From positions 186,001-250,000 of the forward strand of contig NZ_LGKN01000009.1 in NCBI RefSeq assembly GCF_001306175.1: a stretch of 64,000 bases of DNA, read 5' to 3'. This stretch comes from Ardenticatena maritima. Its GTDB lineage: Bacteria; Chloroflexota; Anaerolineae; Ardenticatenales; Ardenticatenaceae. Made by a program: the position numbers and the translations under genes. How positions within the stretch are numbered: position 1 is the first letter of the stretch; every line of letters starts with the position of its first letter. Below the pieces are notes generated by a model, which was not told the DNA's origin, did no database searches, and saw only the letters and a list, made by a program, of their open reading frames with translations. Positions 1-8,753 of the stretch are shown one piece after another.

Positions 1-22
1 AACACCGCAATGTCCCACGCAC

Positions 23-694
23 TCATGACGAACGCCCCCGCTGTTGGCGTTGTTGGCGTCGTTTGCGGCGCGACCGCGAGGCGTTGCGCCGTTTGGCGGC
101 TTCGGTGACATACTCGCGCAAGGTCTGCACTTCTTCGGGGGTCAGTTCACGCCACGCGCCGGGCGGCAAATCCCCCAATTCAAGCGGACCAATCGCCACG
201 CGCACCAGGCGCAACGTGGGATACCCCACCGCCGCCGTCATGCGGCGCACCTGGCGTTTTTTGCCTTCGGTGATGGTGATTTTGAGCCACGACGTCGGCA
301 CGCTTTTGCGCTCGCGAATGGGTTTACGGCGCGGCCAGAGGTCGGGCGGTTCAGGCAACCGTTCCACCTGCGCGGGGCGCGTTTTGTAGCCCCCCTTGAT
401 GACCACGCCCCGCCGCAACTGGTCAAGCGCTTCATCAGTCGGTATCCCTTCCACCTGCACCAGGTAGGTTTTGCTGTGCCGATACCGTGGATGCGTGAGG
501 CGATGGCTCAGTTTGCCGTCGTTGGTCAACAACATCAGCCCCTCGCTGTCATAATCGAGCCGCCCCGCAGCGTACACATCAGGCACGGGCACGTAATCCG
601 CCAGCGTTTCGCGCCCGGCATTGTCGGGATCAGTGAAACTGGACAACACACCGTAGGGCTTGTTGAAGATGATGTAGCGCTTTTGCTCCGCCAT
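23..694 (-). CDS. 23S rRNA pseudouridine synthase, RluE/RsuA family
   Basis: A 223-residue RNA pseudouridine synthase of the RsuA/RluE/RluB family, which isomerises a uridine in rRNA. The catalytic-aspartate motif [10 protein letters not shown] is present (Asp47), as are the N-terminal [10 protein letters not shown] block and the later KKRQVRRM and LVRVAIGPL blocks typical of the family. No S4 RNA-binding domain precedes the catalytic domain, which favours an RluE-like enzyme over RsuA or RluB. The C-terminus is a strongly basic Arg/Gln/Ser tail of about 25 residues, probably a nonspecific RNA-binding extension. It starts 3 bp after the epimerase stop, so it is the last gene of the minus-strand sugar/sulfate operon. 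The exact target uridine cannot be read from sequence. Confidence 0.9.
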   Translation of the reverse strand: MAEQKRYIIFNKPYGVLSSFTDPDNAGRETLADYVPVPDVYAAGRLDYDSEGLMLLTNDGKLSHRLTHPRYRHSKTYLVQVEGIPTDEALDQLRRGVVIKGGYKTRPAQVERLPEPPDLWPRRKPIRERKSVPTSWLKITITEGKKRQVRRMTAAVGYPTLRLVRVAIGPLELGDLPPGAWRELTPEEVQTLREYVTEAAKRRNASRSRRKRRQQRQQRGRSS

Positions 695-697
695 GCC

Positions 698-1675
698 TCA
701 AACACCCGTCTCAATCTGCGACGCCCAGTCTCGGTTTTCCTGATACCATCGCACCAAATTGGCGACCCCTTCCTCAAACGAGGTGTGCGGACGCCAACCG
801 AGCAAACGTTCGGCTTTGGAGATGTCCGCCCATGTAGCGCGCACATCCGCCGGGTGCGCCTCGCGGTGCACCAGTTGCGCCGGTCGCCCCACCAGACGCT
901 CCACCAGCCGAATGGCGTCCATAAGCACCACGGGGGTATCAGAACCGAGGTTGATAATCTCGTAGCCCAGTGGGCGCAAGGCGGCAATCGTGCCGCGTGC
1001 AATGTCGTCCACGTAGGTGAAATCGCGGGATTGCTGACCATCGCCAAAGACCACCACCGGCTTGCCCTCGGCAATCCACTGCACAAAGCGGAACAGGCTC
1101 ATGTCGGGGCGTCCAGCGGGTCCATACACGGTAAAGTAGCGCAAAATGCTCACATCAATGCCGTAAAGGTAGTGGTAGGTGTACGCCATCACTTCGGCGG
1201 CTTTTTTGGAAGCCGCATAGGGCGAGAGCGGCGAGTTGGTATCGGCGTCCTCGCGATAGGGCATTGGGTTGTGCCGCCCATACAGGCTGGATGTGGACGC
1301 CAGCACAAATTTGCCCACGCCATGCTGGCGGCACAGTTCCAGCAAGTTCAGCGTCCCCGTGGCGTTCGTTTCCATGTACACCCACGGATTGCGTACCGAC
1401 TGCCGCACGCCCGCCCGCGCCGCCAGATTGATGACGGCGTCGAAACGGTGCGCTTCAAAGAGGCTTTGTAGCGCGGCAAGGTCGCCAATATCGGTATGCG
1501 TGAAGGAAAAAGCGTTGTGCGGCTGCAATTGTTGGAGCCGCCACTGCTTCAAGCGCACGTCGTAGGCGTCGTTCAAATTGTCCACACCAACAACGGTGTG
1601 TCCTTCCGCCAGCAATCGCGCGGCGACATTGGCGCCAATGAAGCCAGCCGCGCCGGTGACAAGATATGTTCCCAT
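698..1675 (-). CDS. NAD-dependent epimerase, UDP-glucuronate 4-epimerase type
   Basis: An extended short-chain dehydrogenase of 325 residues. The N-terminus carries the NAD-binding motif TGAAGFIGANVA, then DNLNDAYDVRLK, a hallmark of UDP-glucuronate and UDP-galactose epimerases. The catalytic Ser/Tyr/Lys set is visible in TSSLYG and YAASKKAAE, and RYFTVYGPAGRPDM is typical of UDP-glucuronate C4-epimerases. Its likely job is converting UDP-GlcA to UDP-GalA for a surface polysaccharide. I start at the Met directly before GTYLVTG (GGGGGAA upstream) because the longer reading adds 14 residues unlike the family. It lies between cysNC and the pseudouridine synthase in the same direction. The substrate is inferred from motifs, not proven. 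Confidence 0.88.
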   Translation of the reverse strand: MGTYLVTGAAGFIGANVAARLLAEGHTVVGVDNLNDAYDVRLKQWRLQQLQPHNAFSFTHTDIGDLAALQSLFEAHRFDAVINLAARAGVRQSVRNPWVYMETNATGTLNLLELCRQHGVGKFVLASTSSLYGRHNPMPYREDADTNSPLSPYAASKKAAEVMAYTYHYLYGIDVSILRYFTVYGPAGRPDMSLFRFVQWIAEGKPVVVFGDGQQSRDFTYVDDIARGTIAALRPLGYEIINLGSDTPVVLMDAIRLVERLVGRPAQLVHREAHPADVRATWADISKAERLLGWRPHTSFEEGVANLVRWYQENRDWASQIETGV

Positions 1676-1755
1676 GTTTCCCCCATGTTCAAAAGATAAG
1701 AAAACCTGCCAGGCCAAAAGCGACCTGACAGGTTTTGATTGAAATCAGCAAAATG

Positions 1756-3735
1756 TCAAGCCTGGGATGGCGTATCATCAGGCGGCGGCACAATCCCGAC
1801 GCGCACCAATTCTTGCAAGATGGTTTCGACAATCTCGTCCACGCTTTGCAAGTCAGTTTCGACAACCAGTTCGGGCGAGCGCGGTTCTTCGTAGGGCGCA
1901 TCCACGCCCGTGAAGTTCTTGATTTCGCCGCGCAGTGCCCGCGCATACAACCCCTTGGGGTCGCGCCGCTTGCACACCTCAACATCGCACTTCACATAGA
2001 CCTCGAAGAAGCGCCCCGACGGAATGAGCGAGCGGGCAAATTCGCGGTCGCGCTCGTAGGGGGAGATGAAGGACGCCAGCACCACGTTGCCATGCTCAAA
2101 CGCCAGGCGCGCCACTTCGGCGGCGCGGCGAATGTTTTCGGCGCGGTCTTCGGGCGTGAAGCCCAAATCGCCGTTCAAGCCGTGGCGCAGATTGTCGCCG
2201 TCAATGAAGAAGGTGTGCACGCCCATCTCGAACAGGCGGCGTTCCAGCGCTTTGGCCACGGTTGATTTGCCCGAACCGGACAACCCTGTGAACCAGAGCA
2301 CAGCGGCTTTGTGGCCTTTCAGGCGTTCGCGCATTTCGCGCGTCAGTGCGCCGCTTTCCCACACCACATTTTGCGAGACGGGACGGCGCACCGTCACCGA
2401 GGGGCGTTCTTCTTCCACCAAATCGTCCACGTCGCGCGTCATATCGCGAATCATGCCGCCGGCAACCGTGCGATTGGTGAAGGGGTCAATGAGAATGAAA
2501 GAGCCGGTGGCGCGGTTTTTGTCGTACGGGTCGAAGAAGAGCGGTTGTGTGGTGGTGAGTTGCACACGCCCAATATCGTTCAGGTGCAACGTCTCGGCGT
2601 CCATGCGGTGCATCGTATCCACATCAATGCGGTAGTTCACGTTGGAAATCAACGCTTTGACCGTGCGCGTGGTGTGTTGCAACCAGTACGTGCGACGAGG
2701 GTCGAGCGGTTCTTCATCCATCCAGCAGATGATGGCGTCCAGACGGTTGGACTTTTGCGGCAAATTGTGCACGCGCACAATCATATCGCCGCGGCTGATG
2801 TCAATCTCATCTTCAAGTGTCAGCACCACCGAATCGCCCGCCACGGCTTCTTCCAGTTCTCCATCGAACGTGACGATGGACTTGACGCGCGTGGTCAACC
2901 CCGACGGCAAAATGGCCACTTCTTCACCGGGGCGAATACGCCCTGAGGCAATCTGCCCGGCAAAGCCGCGAAAGTCCTGGTTGGGGCGAATGACGTACTG
3001 CACGGGGAAGCGAAAATCCACAAGGTTGCGCGTGGCGCCCACGTTGACGGTTTCGAGATGGTGCAACAGCGTTGGACCATCGTACCAGGGCATGTTGGCG
3101 CTTTTGTGCACCACGTTGTCGCCATGAAGCGCCGAAATGGGGATGAACACGACATCTTGCACGCTGAGTTTGGCGGCAAATTCGTTGAATTCCGCCATGA
3201 TGCGTTCGTACACATCACGCGAATAGTCCACCAGGTCCATCTTGTTGATGGCAATCACCAGGTGGGGAATGCGCAAGAGCGTCGAGATGAACGTGTGGCG
3301 CTTGGTCTGGGTGACAATGCCTTTGCGGGCATCCACCAGGATAATGGCGAGTTCAGCCGTCGAAGCGCCGGTGACCATGTTGCGCGTGTACTGAATGTGT
3401 CCAGGTGTGTCGGCGATGATGAATTTGCGCTTGGGCGTCGCGAAGTAGCGATACGCCACATCAATCGTGATACCCTGCTCACGCTCGGCACGCAAGCCGT
3501 CCATGAGCAGCGCCAGTTCCATAGAGGGGTCGCCGCGCGATTGGCTGGCGCGTCGGGCGTCGTCGAGTTGGTCTTCAAAAATTTGGCGCGTATCGTACAA
3601 CAACCGCCCAATGAGCGTGCTCTTGCCATCGTCTACACTGCCCGCTGTTGAGAAGCGCAACAGTTCGACAACTTCGGTCGCCGCAGAAGGCGTTTCAAGG
3701 TCGGTTTTGGTTTCAGGCTGGTACTCAATCGTCAT
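1756..3735 (-). CDS. cysNC: Bifunctional sulfate adenylyltransferase subunit 1 / APS kinase (CysN-CysC fusion)
   Basis: A fusion of about 659 residues. The N-terminal two thirds is the CysN GTPase with P-loop GSVDDGKST, DTPGH and NKMD; it couples GTP hydrolysis to APS synthesis by CysD. The C-terminal third is APS kinase (CysC), with its own P-loop GLSGSGKST and the FIDGDNLRHGLN motif, making PAPS. The start at 3735 has AGAGGAAACCC immediately upstream; the longer start at 3759 has no such site. cysD lies 50 bp upstream. No PAPS or sulfite reductase gene is in the window, and the neighbours are nucleotide-sugar enzymes, so PAPS may serve sulfation of a polymer as well as, or instead of, assimilation (inference). 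Confidence 0.95.
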   Translation of the reverse strand: MTIEYQPETKTDLETPSAATEVVELLRFSTAGSVDDGKSTLIGRLLYDTRQIFEDQLDDARRASQSRGDPSMELALLMDGLRAEREQGITIDVAYRYFATPKRKFIIADTPGHIQYTRNMVTGASTAELAIILVDARKGIVTQTKRHTFISTLLRIPHLVIAINKMDLVDYSRDVYERIMAEFNEFAAKLSVQDVVFIPISALHGDNVVHKSANMPWYDGPTLLHHLETVNVGATRNLVDFRFPVQYVIRPNQDFRGFAGQIASGRIRPGEEVAILPSGLTTRVKSIVTFDGELEEAVAGDSVVLTLEDEIDISRGDMIVRVHNLPQKSNRLDAIICWMDEEPLDPRRTYWLQHTTRTVKALISNVNYRIDVDTMHRMDAETLHLNDIGRVQLTTTQPLFFDPYDKNRATGSFILIDPFTNRTVAGGMIRDMTRDVDDLVEEERPSVTVRRPVSQNVVWESGALTREMRERLKGHKAAVLWFTGLSGSGKSTVAKALERRLFEMGVHTFFIDGDNLRHGLNGDLGFTPEDRAENIRRAAEVARLAFEHGNVVLASFISPYERDREFARSLIPSGRFFEVYVKCDVEVCKRRDPKGLYARALRGEIKNFTGVDAPYEEPRSPELVVETDLQSVDEIVETILQELVRVGIVPPPDDTPSQA

Positions 3736-3785
3736 GGGTTTCCTCTTCTTTGCGTCCATTTTCCACTGTTGCCAAAGCGTTTTGG

Positions 3786-4697
3786 TCAGAAGTATCCCTG
3801 GCGCTTGCGGTCTTCCATGGCGGCTTCGGAGACCTTGTCGTCGGCGCGCGCGCCGCGTTCAGTCACCCGTGCGGTCGCCACTTCAAGGATGATGTCGTCA
3901 ATGGTCGTGGCGTTCGACTCCACCGCCCCCGTACAGGTCATATCGCCAATCGTGCGGAAGCGCACCGTTTTTTCGGCCACTTCTTCGCCGGGCAACGGTT
4001 GCACAATATCCGACACCGCAAGCCAGACGCCCAATCGGTTGACCACTTTGCGCCGATGTGCGAAATAGAGGCTGGGCAATTCAATTCCCTCGCGTTTGAT
4101 GTACATCCACACATCGAGTTCCGTCCAGTTGCTGAGGGGGAACACGCGAAAATGCTCGCCGGGCCCCTTGCGCCCATTGTAGAGCGTCCAGAGTTCGGGG
4201 CGCTGGTTCTTGGGGTCCCACTGCCCAAACTGGTCGCGGTGCGAGAAGAAGCGCTCTTTGGCGCGGGCTTTTTCCTCATCACGCCGTGCCCCACCGATAG
4301 CGGCGTCAAAGCGAAATTCGGCGATAGCGTCCAGCAGGGTGACGGTTTGCAAGGCGTTGCGCGACGCGTACGGTCCCGTCTCTTCTTTGACGCGCCCCTG
4401 GTCAATGCTGTCCTGCACATAGCGCACAATCAGGTGTGCGCCAATGTTCTCAACCAGGCGGTCGCGAAATTCAAGCGTTTCGGGGAAGTTATGTCCGGTG
4501 TCAATGTGCAACAGCGGAAACGGAATTTTGCCGGGGTAGAAAGCCTTGCGCGCCAAATGCACCAGCACAATCGAATCTTTGCCGCCCGAAAAGAGCAAGA
4601 CCGGGCGTTCAAACTGCGCGGCAACTTCGCGCATCACGTAAATGGCTTCGGATTCGAGTTGCTGCAAATGCGTTCGGCGGTAACTTGTGGTCGGCAT
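3786..4697 (-). CDS. cysD: Sulfate adenylyltransferase subunit 2
   Basis: About 303 residues of the PAPS-reductase/ATP-sulfurylase PP-loop family. The SGGKDS pyrophosphate-binding loop lies in LLFSGGKDSIVLVHLA, followed by the family blocks HIDTGHNFPETLEFRD, GGARRDEEKARAKER and FPLSNWTELDVW. CysD forms adenosine phosphosulfate from ATP and sulfate in complex with CysN. The start at MPTTSYRRTHLQQLE is preceded by AAGAGGAACCCT; the 28 extra residues of the longer frame look non-homologous. It precedes cysNC in one transcription unit. Length and motifs are normal for the family. Confidence 0.95.
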   Translation of the reverse strand: MPTTSYRRTHLQQLESEAIYVMREVAAQFERPVLLFSGGKDSIVLVHLARKAFYPGKIPFPLLHIDTGHNFPETLEFRDRLVENIGAHLIVRYVQDSIDQGRVKEETGPYASRNALQTVTLLDAIAEFRFDAAIGGARRDEEKARAKERFFSHRDQFGQWDPKNQRPELWTLYNGRKGPGEHFRVFPLSNWTELDVWMYIKREGIELPSLYFAHRRKVVNRLGVWLAVSDIVQPLPGEEVAEKTVRFRTIGDMTCTGAVESNATTIDDIILEVATARVTERGARADDKVSEAAMEDRKRQGYF

Positions 4698-4781
4698 AGG
4701 GTTCCTCTTCTCGTTTTTTCTTTCGGGCTTATCAATGAAAAACGGGCTCCCATGTTTCAGGGTCGCCCGTCCTTGGCGCAT

Positions 4782-6104
4782 CTACGCCACATGGCGCGTA
4801 TCAATTAACACTCGTGCGCGGCGACGAATCATCGCCCAGTCGTAGGTGCTGTGGTCGGTCACAATGACCACACAATCAGCGGCATCCAACGCCGCGTCCA
4901 GGTCGGGTTCACACGTCAGGTCAATGCCGTCGTACAACACGCGCGGCACGTGTGGGTCATGGTACATGACGTGCGCCCCCTTGGCTTGCAACAAATGGAT
5001 GATATCGAGAGCGGGAGATTCTCGCAAATCGCCCACGTCGCGCTTGTAGGCCACGCCAATGATGAGAATACGGCTTCCCCGCACCGGTTTGGCAACATCG
5101 TTCAACGCATCCTGCACCTTCTGCACCCAGTAGGCGGGCATTGAGGTGTTGATTTGCGTCGCCAGGTCAATGAAACGGGCGTGGTAGTTGAGCGTTTTCA
5201 GTTTCCAGGAAAGGTAGAGCGGGTCAATCGGCAAGCAGTGCCCGCCCAACCCGGGTCCGGGGGTGAATTTCATGAAGCCAAAGGGTTTTGTGGCGGCGGC
5301 TTCGATCACTTCCCACGCATCCAGCCCCAGTTTATCACACATCAGCAACACTTCATTGACCAGGGCGATGTTGACAGCGCGGAACGTGTTTTCGAGCAAT
5401 TTCACCATTTCGGCGGTTTCGGTGTTGCTGACCGGCACAATCGTCTGGATGGCTTGCTCATACAACGTGCGCCCCACATCCAGGCAATCGGGCGTCACCC
5501 CACCCATGACCTTGGGGGTGTTTTCGATCGTCCAATCTTTGCGCCCCGGGTCTATGCGTTCAGGCGAAAAACAGACAAAGACATCGCGCCCTACCTGAAG
5601 CGTGGGCACATGCGCCGTCAACGCCGGCACCACAACTTCGGTGGTTGTCCCTGGGTAGGTGGTGCTTTCGAGCACGACGAGCATCCCAGGGTGCAAATAG
5701 GTTGCCACCTGTTCCACAGCAGCGGTGATGTAGGAGATGTCGGGGTCGCCGGTTTTGCTGAGCGGGGTAGGAACGCAGATGATCGCCGCCTGCACATCGC
5801 GCAGCACATCAAAGCGCGTTGTCGCCTGAAAACCGCCCCTCTGGGGCATGGACGCATGCCCGCCAGCCGGCACAGGTTGGCGCAAAAGGGCGCGCAGGTG
5901 CTCGTGGGGGATATCCTCGACGTAGGAAACGCCCTGTTGCAACAGCGCAACCCGTTCTTCGTTGACGTCAATGCCAATCACCTCAAAGCCGGCGCGGGCA
6001 AACGCCAGCGCCAGCGGCAATCCCACATAGCCCAAACCAATCACGGCCAGCGTTGCATCGCGCTGACGAAAACGGTTCATCAATGCTTGTTTGGTCGTGT
6101 TCAT
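4782..6104 (-). CDS. UDP-N-acetylglucosamine/UDP-glucose 6-dehydrogenase (WbpA/WecC-like)
   Basis: A 440-residue nucleotide-sugar dehydrogenase that oxidises C6 of a UDP-hexose to the uronate with two NAD+. The N-terminal Rossmann motif GLGYVGLPLALAFARAGF, ICVPTPL, and the catalytic cysteine in GLGGHCLPIDP are all present, and GVAYKRDVGDLRESPAL marks the C-terminal domain. The GGHCLPIDPLYLSWK form and the length fit UDP-N-acetylhexosamine dehydrogenases (WbpA, WecC) somewhat better than UDP-glucose dehydrogenase, but the substrate stays open. The start overlaps the stop of the phosphatase gene by 4 bp (ATGA). With the epimerase at 698-1675 it suggests uronic-acid precursor synthesis for an exopolysaccharide. 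Confidence 0.9.
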   Translation of the reverse strand: MNTTKQALMNRFRQRDATLAVIGLGYVGLPLALAFARAGFEVIGIDVNEERVALLQQGVSYVEDIPHEHLRALLRQPVPAGGHASMPQRGGFQATTRFDVLRDVQAAIICVPTPLSKTGDPDISYITAAVEQVATYLHPGMLVVLESTTYPGTTTEVVVPALTAHVPTLQVGRDVFVCFSPERIDPGRKDWTIENTPKVMGGVTPDCLDVGRTLYEQAIQTIVPVSNTETAEMVKLLENTFRAVNIALVNEVLLMCDKLGLDAWEVIEAAATKPFGFMKFTPGPGLGGHCLPIDPLYLSWKLKTLNYHARFIDLATQINTSMPAYWVQKVQDALNDVAKPVRGSRILIIGVAYKRDVGDLRESPALDIIHLLQAKGAHVMYHDPHVPRVLYDGIDLTCEPDLDAALDAADCVVIVTDHSTYDWAMIRRRARVLIDTRHVA

Positions 6105-6571
6105 TGTGCATGCCCCTTTGCATGTTCAATGATGGCGGAAAGGCCGTTGCGGATAAACATGTCAATATCGCGTGCGGTTTCACGGTAGCGTTCAAGCGAC
6201 TGCCCCACGGGGTCGGCAATCTCCACGGGGAAGCCCGACATCTCACTCAGCATGAAGGTTTTGTCGCGCGCTTCGGCAAATTCGACGAGCAAGGCTTCTT
6301 TGTGCCCGCTTGTCATCGTCAGCACCAGGTCGGCGCGCGCCAGCATCTCAGCCGTCACCTCGCGCGAACGGTGTTGGCTGATATCCAGACCATACTCGCG
6401 CATCACCTGCACACTCTTATCGGTGGCGGGAATACCGTTGCGCGCCTGCGTCCCCGCCGATTCAACACGCCAATCGGCATAGCCGGCGTCGGCGAGGTGC
6501 TTGCGCAGCAAGGCTTCCGCCATGGGTGAACGGCATTGGTTCGCGGTACAAATCACCAAAATCGTCGGCAT
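6101..6571 (-). CDS. Low-molecular-weight protein-tyrosine phosphatase
   Basis: A 156-residue protein with the LMW-PTP/arsenate reductase fold. The catalytic P-loop CTANQCRS (C-X5-R) is at the N-terminus and the general-acid Asp is in ISDPVGQSLERY-like context near the C-terminus (EIADPVGQSLE). The sequence TANQCRSPMAEALLRKHL matches Wzb/Etp and bacterial LMW-PTPs rather than thioredoxin-coupled arsenate reductase, because the extra redox cysteines are not evident. Wzb-type enzymes dephosphorylate polysaccharide-export tyrosine kinases or sugar dehydrogenases, which fits its 4-bp overlap with a UDP-sugar dehydrogenase. No partner kinase is in the window. The start is the Met 1 bp after the upstream peptidase stop. 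Confidence 0.9.
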   Translation of the reverse strand: MPTILVICTANQCRSPMAEALLRKHLADAGYADWRVESAGTQARNGIPATDKSVQVMREYGLDISQHRSREVTAEMLARADLVLTMTSGHKEALLVEFAEARDKTFMLSEMSGFPVEIADPVGQSLERYRETARDIDMFIRNGLSAIIEHAKGHAQ

Positions 6572-6572
6572 C

Positions 6573-8744
6573 TTACCCTCCAGAAGCCGTAGCGGTTTCG
6601 TCAAAGAGACGCAACGCCGGATCGCCCAGCAACAAAAAGGTGTTGAGCACATCTTGGACGCCGGTTTGTACCACCGGCACGCCTTCACCTTCACTTGATT
6701 GCGGCACGGCGCTTTGCTGTGCCGCCAACAGAAGTTCGCCCAGGGTAGCATAGCGGCGTTCCGCCAAAAAGGTTGCCAATGGGTTGGAAAGGAATTGCTG
6801 GTCGCTCGGCAAGGTCAGGCTCGTAGGCGCAAGGGCGGCCACAATGCCGCCATCCGGTTGCCAGAGCAAGGTTTCCGTCAGGGATTCAACCTCAGGATGA
6901 ATGAAGAAGCCCGTGAGACAGGTGAAGTTGAGGAAGACGGGCAAGGTGGCGTTGCGCAATTGTTGCGCATCGTCCACGTCGAAAATGTGGTCACGCCCCC
7001 ATTGGGTGACGCTGCCATGCCCAAAGTAGGCGGTAATGAACGCGCCTTCGTTCAAGCGTTCGAGCAAGGGGGCGTCGGCATTGGGAGTGTCGGGCGGCGG
7101 CGTGTAGAGGTCGGTCTGGTAGGCGGTTTGTATCCGGTCGAGAAAGGCTTGCGCATCATTGGCGAAACTCGGCTCGCGCCCATCGGCAACAGCCAGAACA
7201 CGCGGCGTGGTTGCCGCCACATGTGTTTCCTCAAAGCGGATGGTCTTCTCCACAAGCGTGCGCACTTGTTCAGGCGTGCGCGCCGGAATACGGCCGACGG
7301 CAATATCAGGCGCGGGGTCGTCATCCACATTGGCAAAGGGTACGTCCGTGGCGGTTTCTCCCCCGTACACCGTCCAGGTGAGGAAAGTCGGCAGACGGTT
7401 TGCCTCTGGTGGCGCGATATAGCCGCGCATGTCATATGTCGCATCGCCGACCAACACCAGGAAACGCGGCGCAGGCGACCAATGGTCAACAGCGTAGCGC
7501 ACAAATTCGCGGATGGGTTCGGGTTCAGGCAAACCGTTGCCAAATTGGTCGTAGATGGCTTCAACCGGGACAGCCAACGGGGTGAGCCCCTGGGAACGGC
7601 GATGGTCGAGCAAGGGTTGGAGCGCATCGAGCAAATCCTGAGGTCCAACGGCCACGTAGTCGGCGCCGGTCAACGCGCGCAAGTCGGGTTGCACTGCCAG
7701 CGGTGTGATTCGCATGGGGGCGCGCGCCATTTCCAGAGTTGCCACCGCGTAGCGATGGTCGGCTTCCACGCGGAAGGTGAGGGTTTGCCCATCATGCTGC
7801 ACGCCTTCCAGGCGAGACGGCGGCGCGGTGCTCAGGTCGAGCACCAGCGGGGTTCCGTCAACGCCTTCAACTTGCACCACACCCGCCTGGGTTGGGGTGA
7901 AGAGCAGCGGCGCTTCATTCAGCACAAACCGACGCGGGTACGCCAGCATGATGGTGTTCACATAGACAATGTCGGCGATGACGTCAAGGTCGCCGGGCAA
8001 TTCCACGCGCACGCTGTTCTCACCAGTGCGCACCGTTCCCGCAGGAAGAGCGCCTCGGAGCGTGTAGGCACCCTTGCCGTCCCACGACGCTTCGGCCACA
8101 AGTGTATCGTTGATGAAGAGGCGCACATGATGGTCGGGCGACAAGGTGGGGGCGTCAGTCACCGCATGGAGTGTGAGTTCCGCCCAACCTTCAGCCTCCG
8201 GCACGACGGCGTCCGCCTGGAATGTGGTTTCAAGCGTGTTGGGAGCGGGCAAATACGCCCAAAACCAGTGGTCGCCTTCCTGGATTTCGGGTTCGTAGAG
8301 GGTGTTTTCTTCCAAAGAGAGCGTGTGCAGGTAGAAGGGCACCGACGCCCCGGCATCGGGAGCGGCATCCTGCGCGGGGAAGGTGAGAGGTGTGCCGTCG
8401 AACGTGAGCCGATAGACGTTTGCGGCGCTGTACCGGCTGGTTGATGGTTCTCCCCAGAAGTAGAGCCGTCCTTGTTCAAAAAGGGTCGGAATTTGCCCAT
8501 CGGGGCTTTGCACGACTGCGCCCTGCGCGCCGTCGGCTATCTCCACCACGTAGAGGCCTTCTTCGGCGAGGAACAGTTTCTGCGGGGTTTGTGTCACCAC
8601 GCCCGCAGAAGAGCCGGCAGATTCGGGCGCCGATGTGTTCGACACCGTATTCGTCTCGGTTGTTGAAGAATTGGCACGACAGGCAAGGCTGAACCAACTT
8701 GTCAACAAGACGATGAGCACAACAGAACGAACGTTTTTCAGCAT
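6573..8744 (-). CDS. Gingipain-like C25 cysteine peptidase, predicted lipoprotein
   Basis: A 723-residue secreted peptidase. The N-terminus has a lipoprotein signal with lipobox SLAC, so it is probably anchored at the outer face of the membrane. Residues from about 365 onward form a C25 (gingipain) domain: DYVAVGPQDLLDAL, LVLVGDATYDMRG, DIAVGRIPARTPEQVRTLVEK, the catalytic His in YFGHGSVTQWG (about residue 576) and the catalytic Cys in NFTCLTGFF (about 609). The N-terminal half is probably beta-rich. It follows a Thr/Pro-rich surface protein by 9 bp and precedes the phosphatase by 1 bp, so it belongs to the same operon as the PqqD-like protein and the larger C25 peptidase. The substrate is unknown; processing of an exported peptide or surface protein is inference. 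Confidence 0.85.
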   Translation of the reverse strand: MLKNVRSVVLIVLLTSWFSLACRANSSTTETNTVSNTSAPESAGSSAGVVTQTPQKLFLAEEGLYVVEIADGAQGAVVQSPDGQIPTLFEQGRLYFWGEPSTSRYSAANVYRLTFDGTPLTFPAQDAAPDAGASVPFYLHTLSLEENTLYEPEIQEGDHWFWAYLPAPNTLETTFQADAVVPEAEGWAELTLHAVTDAPTLSPDHHVRLFINDTLVAEASWDGKGAYTLRGALPAGTVRTGENSVRVELPGDLDVIADIVYVNTIMLAYPRRFVLNEAPLLFTPTQAGVVQVEGVDGTPLVLDLSTAPPSRLEGVQHDGQTLTFRVEADHRYAVATLEMARAPMRITPLAVQPDLRALTGADYVAVGPQDLLDALQPLLDHRRSQGLTPLAVPVEAIYDQFGNGLPEPEPIREFVRYAVDHWSPAPRFLVLVGDATYDMRGYIAPPEANRLPTFLTWTVYGGETATDVPFANVDDDPAPDIAVGRIPARTPEQVRTLVEKTIRFEETHVAATTPRVLAVADGREPSFANDAQAFLDRIQTAYQTDLYTPPPDTPNADAPLLERLNEGAFITAYFGHGSVTQWGRDHIFDVDDAQQLRNATLPVFLNFTCLTGFFIHPEVESLTETLLWQPDGGIVAALAPTSLTLPSDQQFLSNPLATFLAERRYATLGELLLAAQQSAVPQSSEGEGVPVVQTGVQDVLNTFLLLGDPALRLFDETATASGG

Positions 8745-8753
8745 AGATGTCTC

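Noticed and set aside
44-1471. Long plus-strand frame of 475 codons opposite the pseudouridine synthase and epimerase genes
   Set aside because: It is the antisense shadow of two clear genes with conserved motifs; no ribosome-binding site and no recognisable domain. Similar shadows at 16207-17967, 22363-24687 and 40523-42646 were rejected for the same reason.
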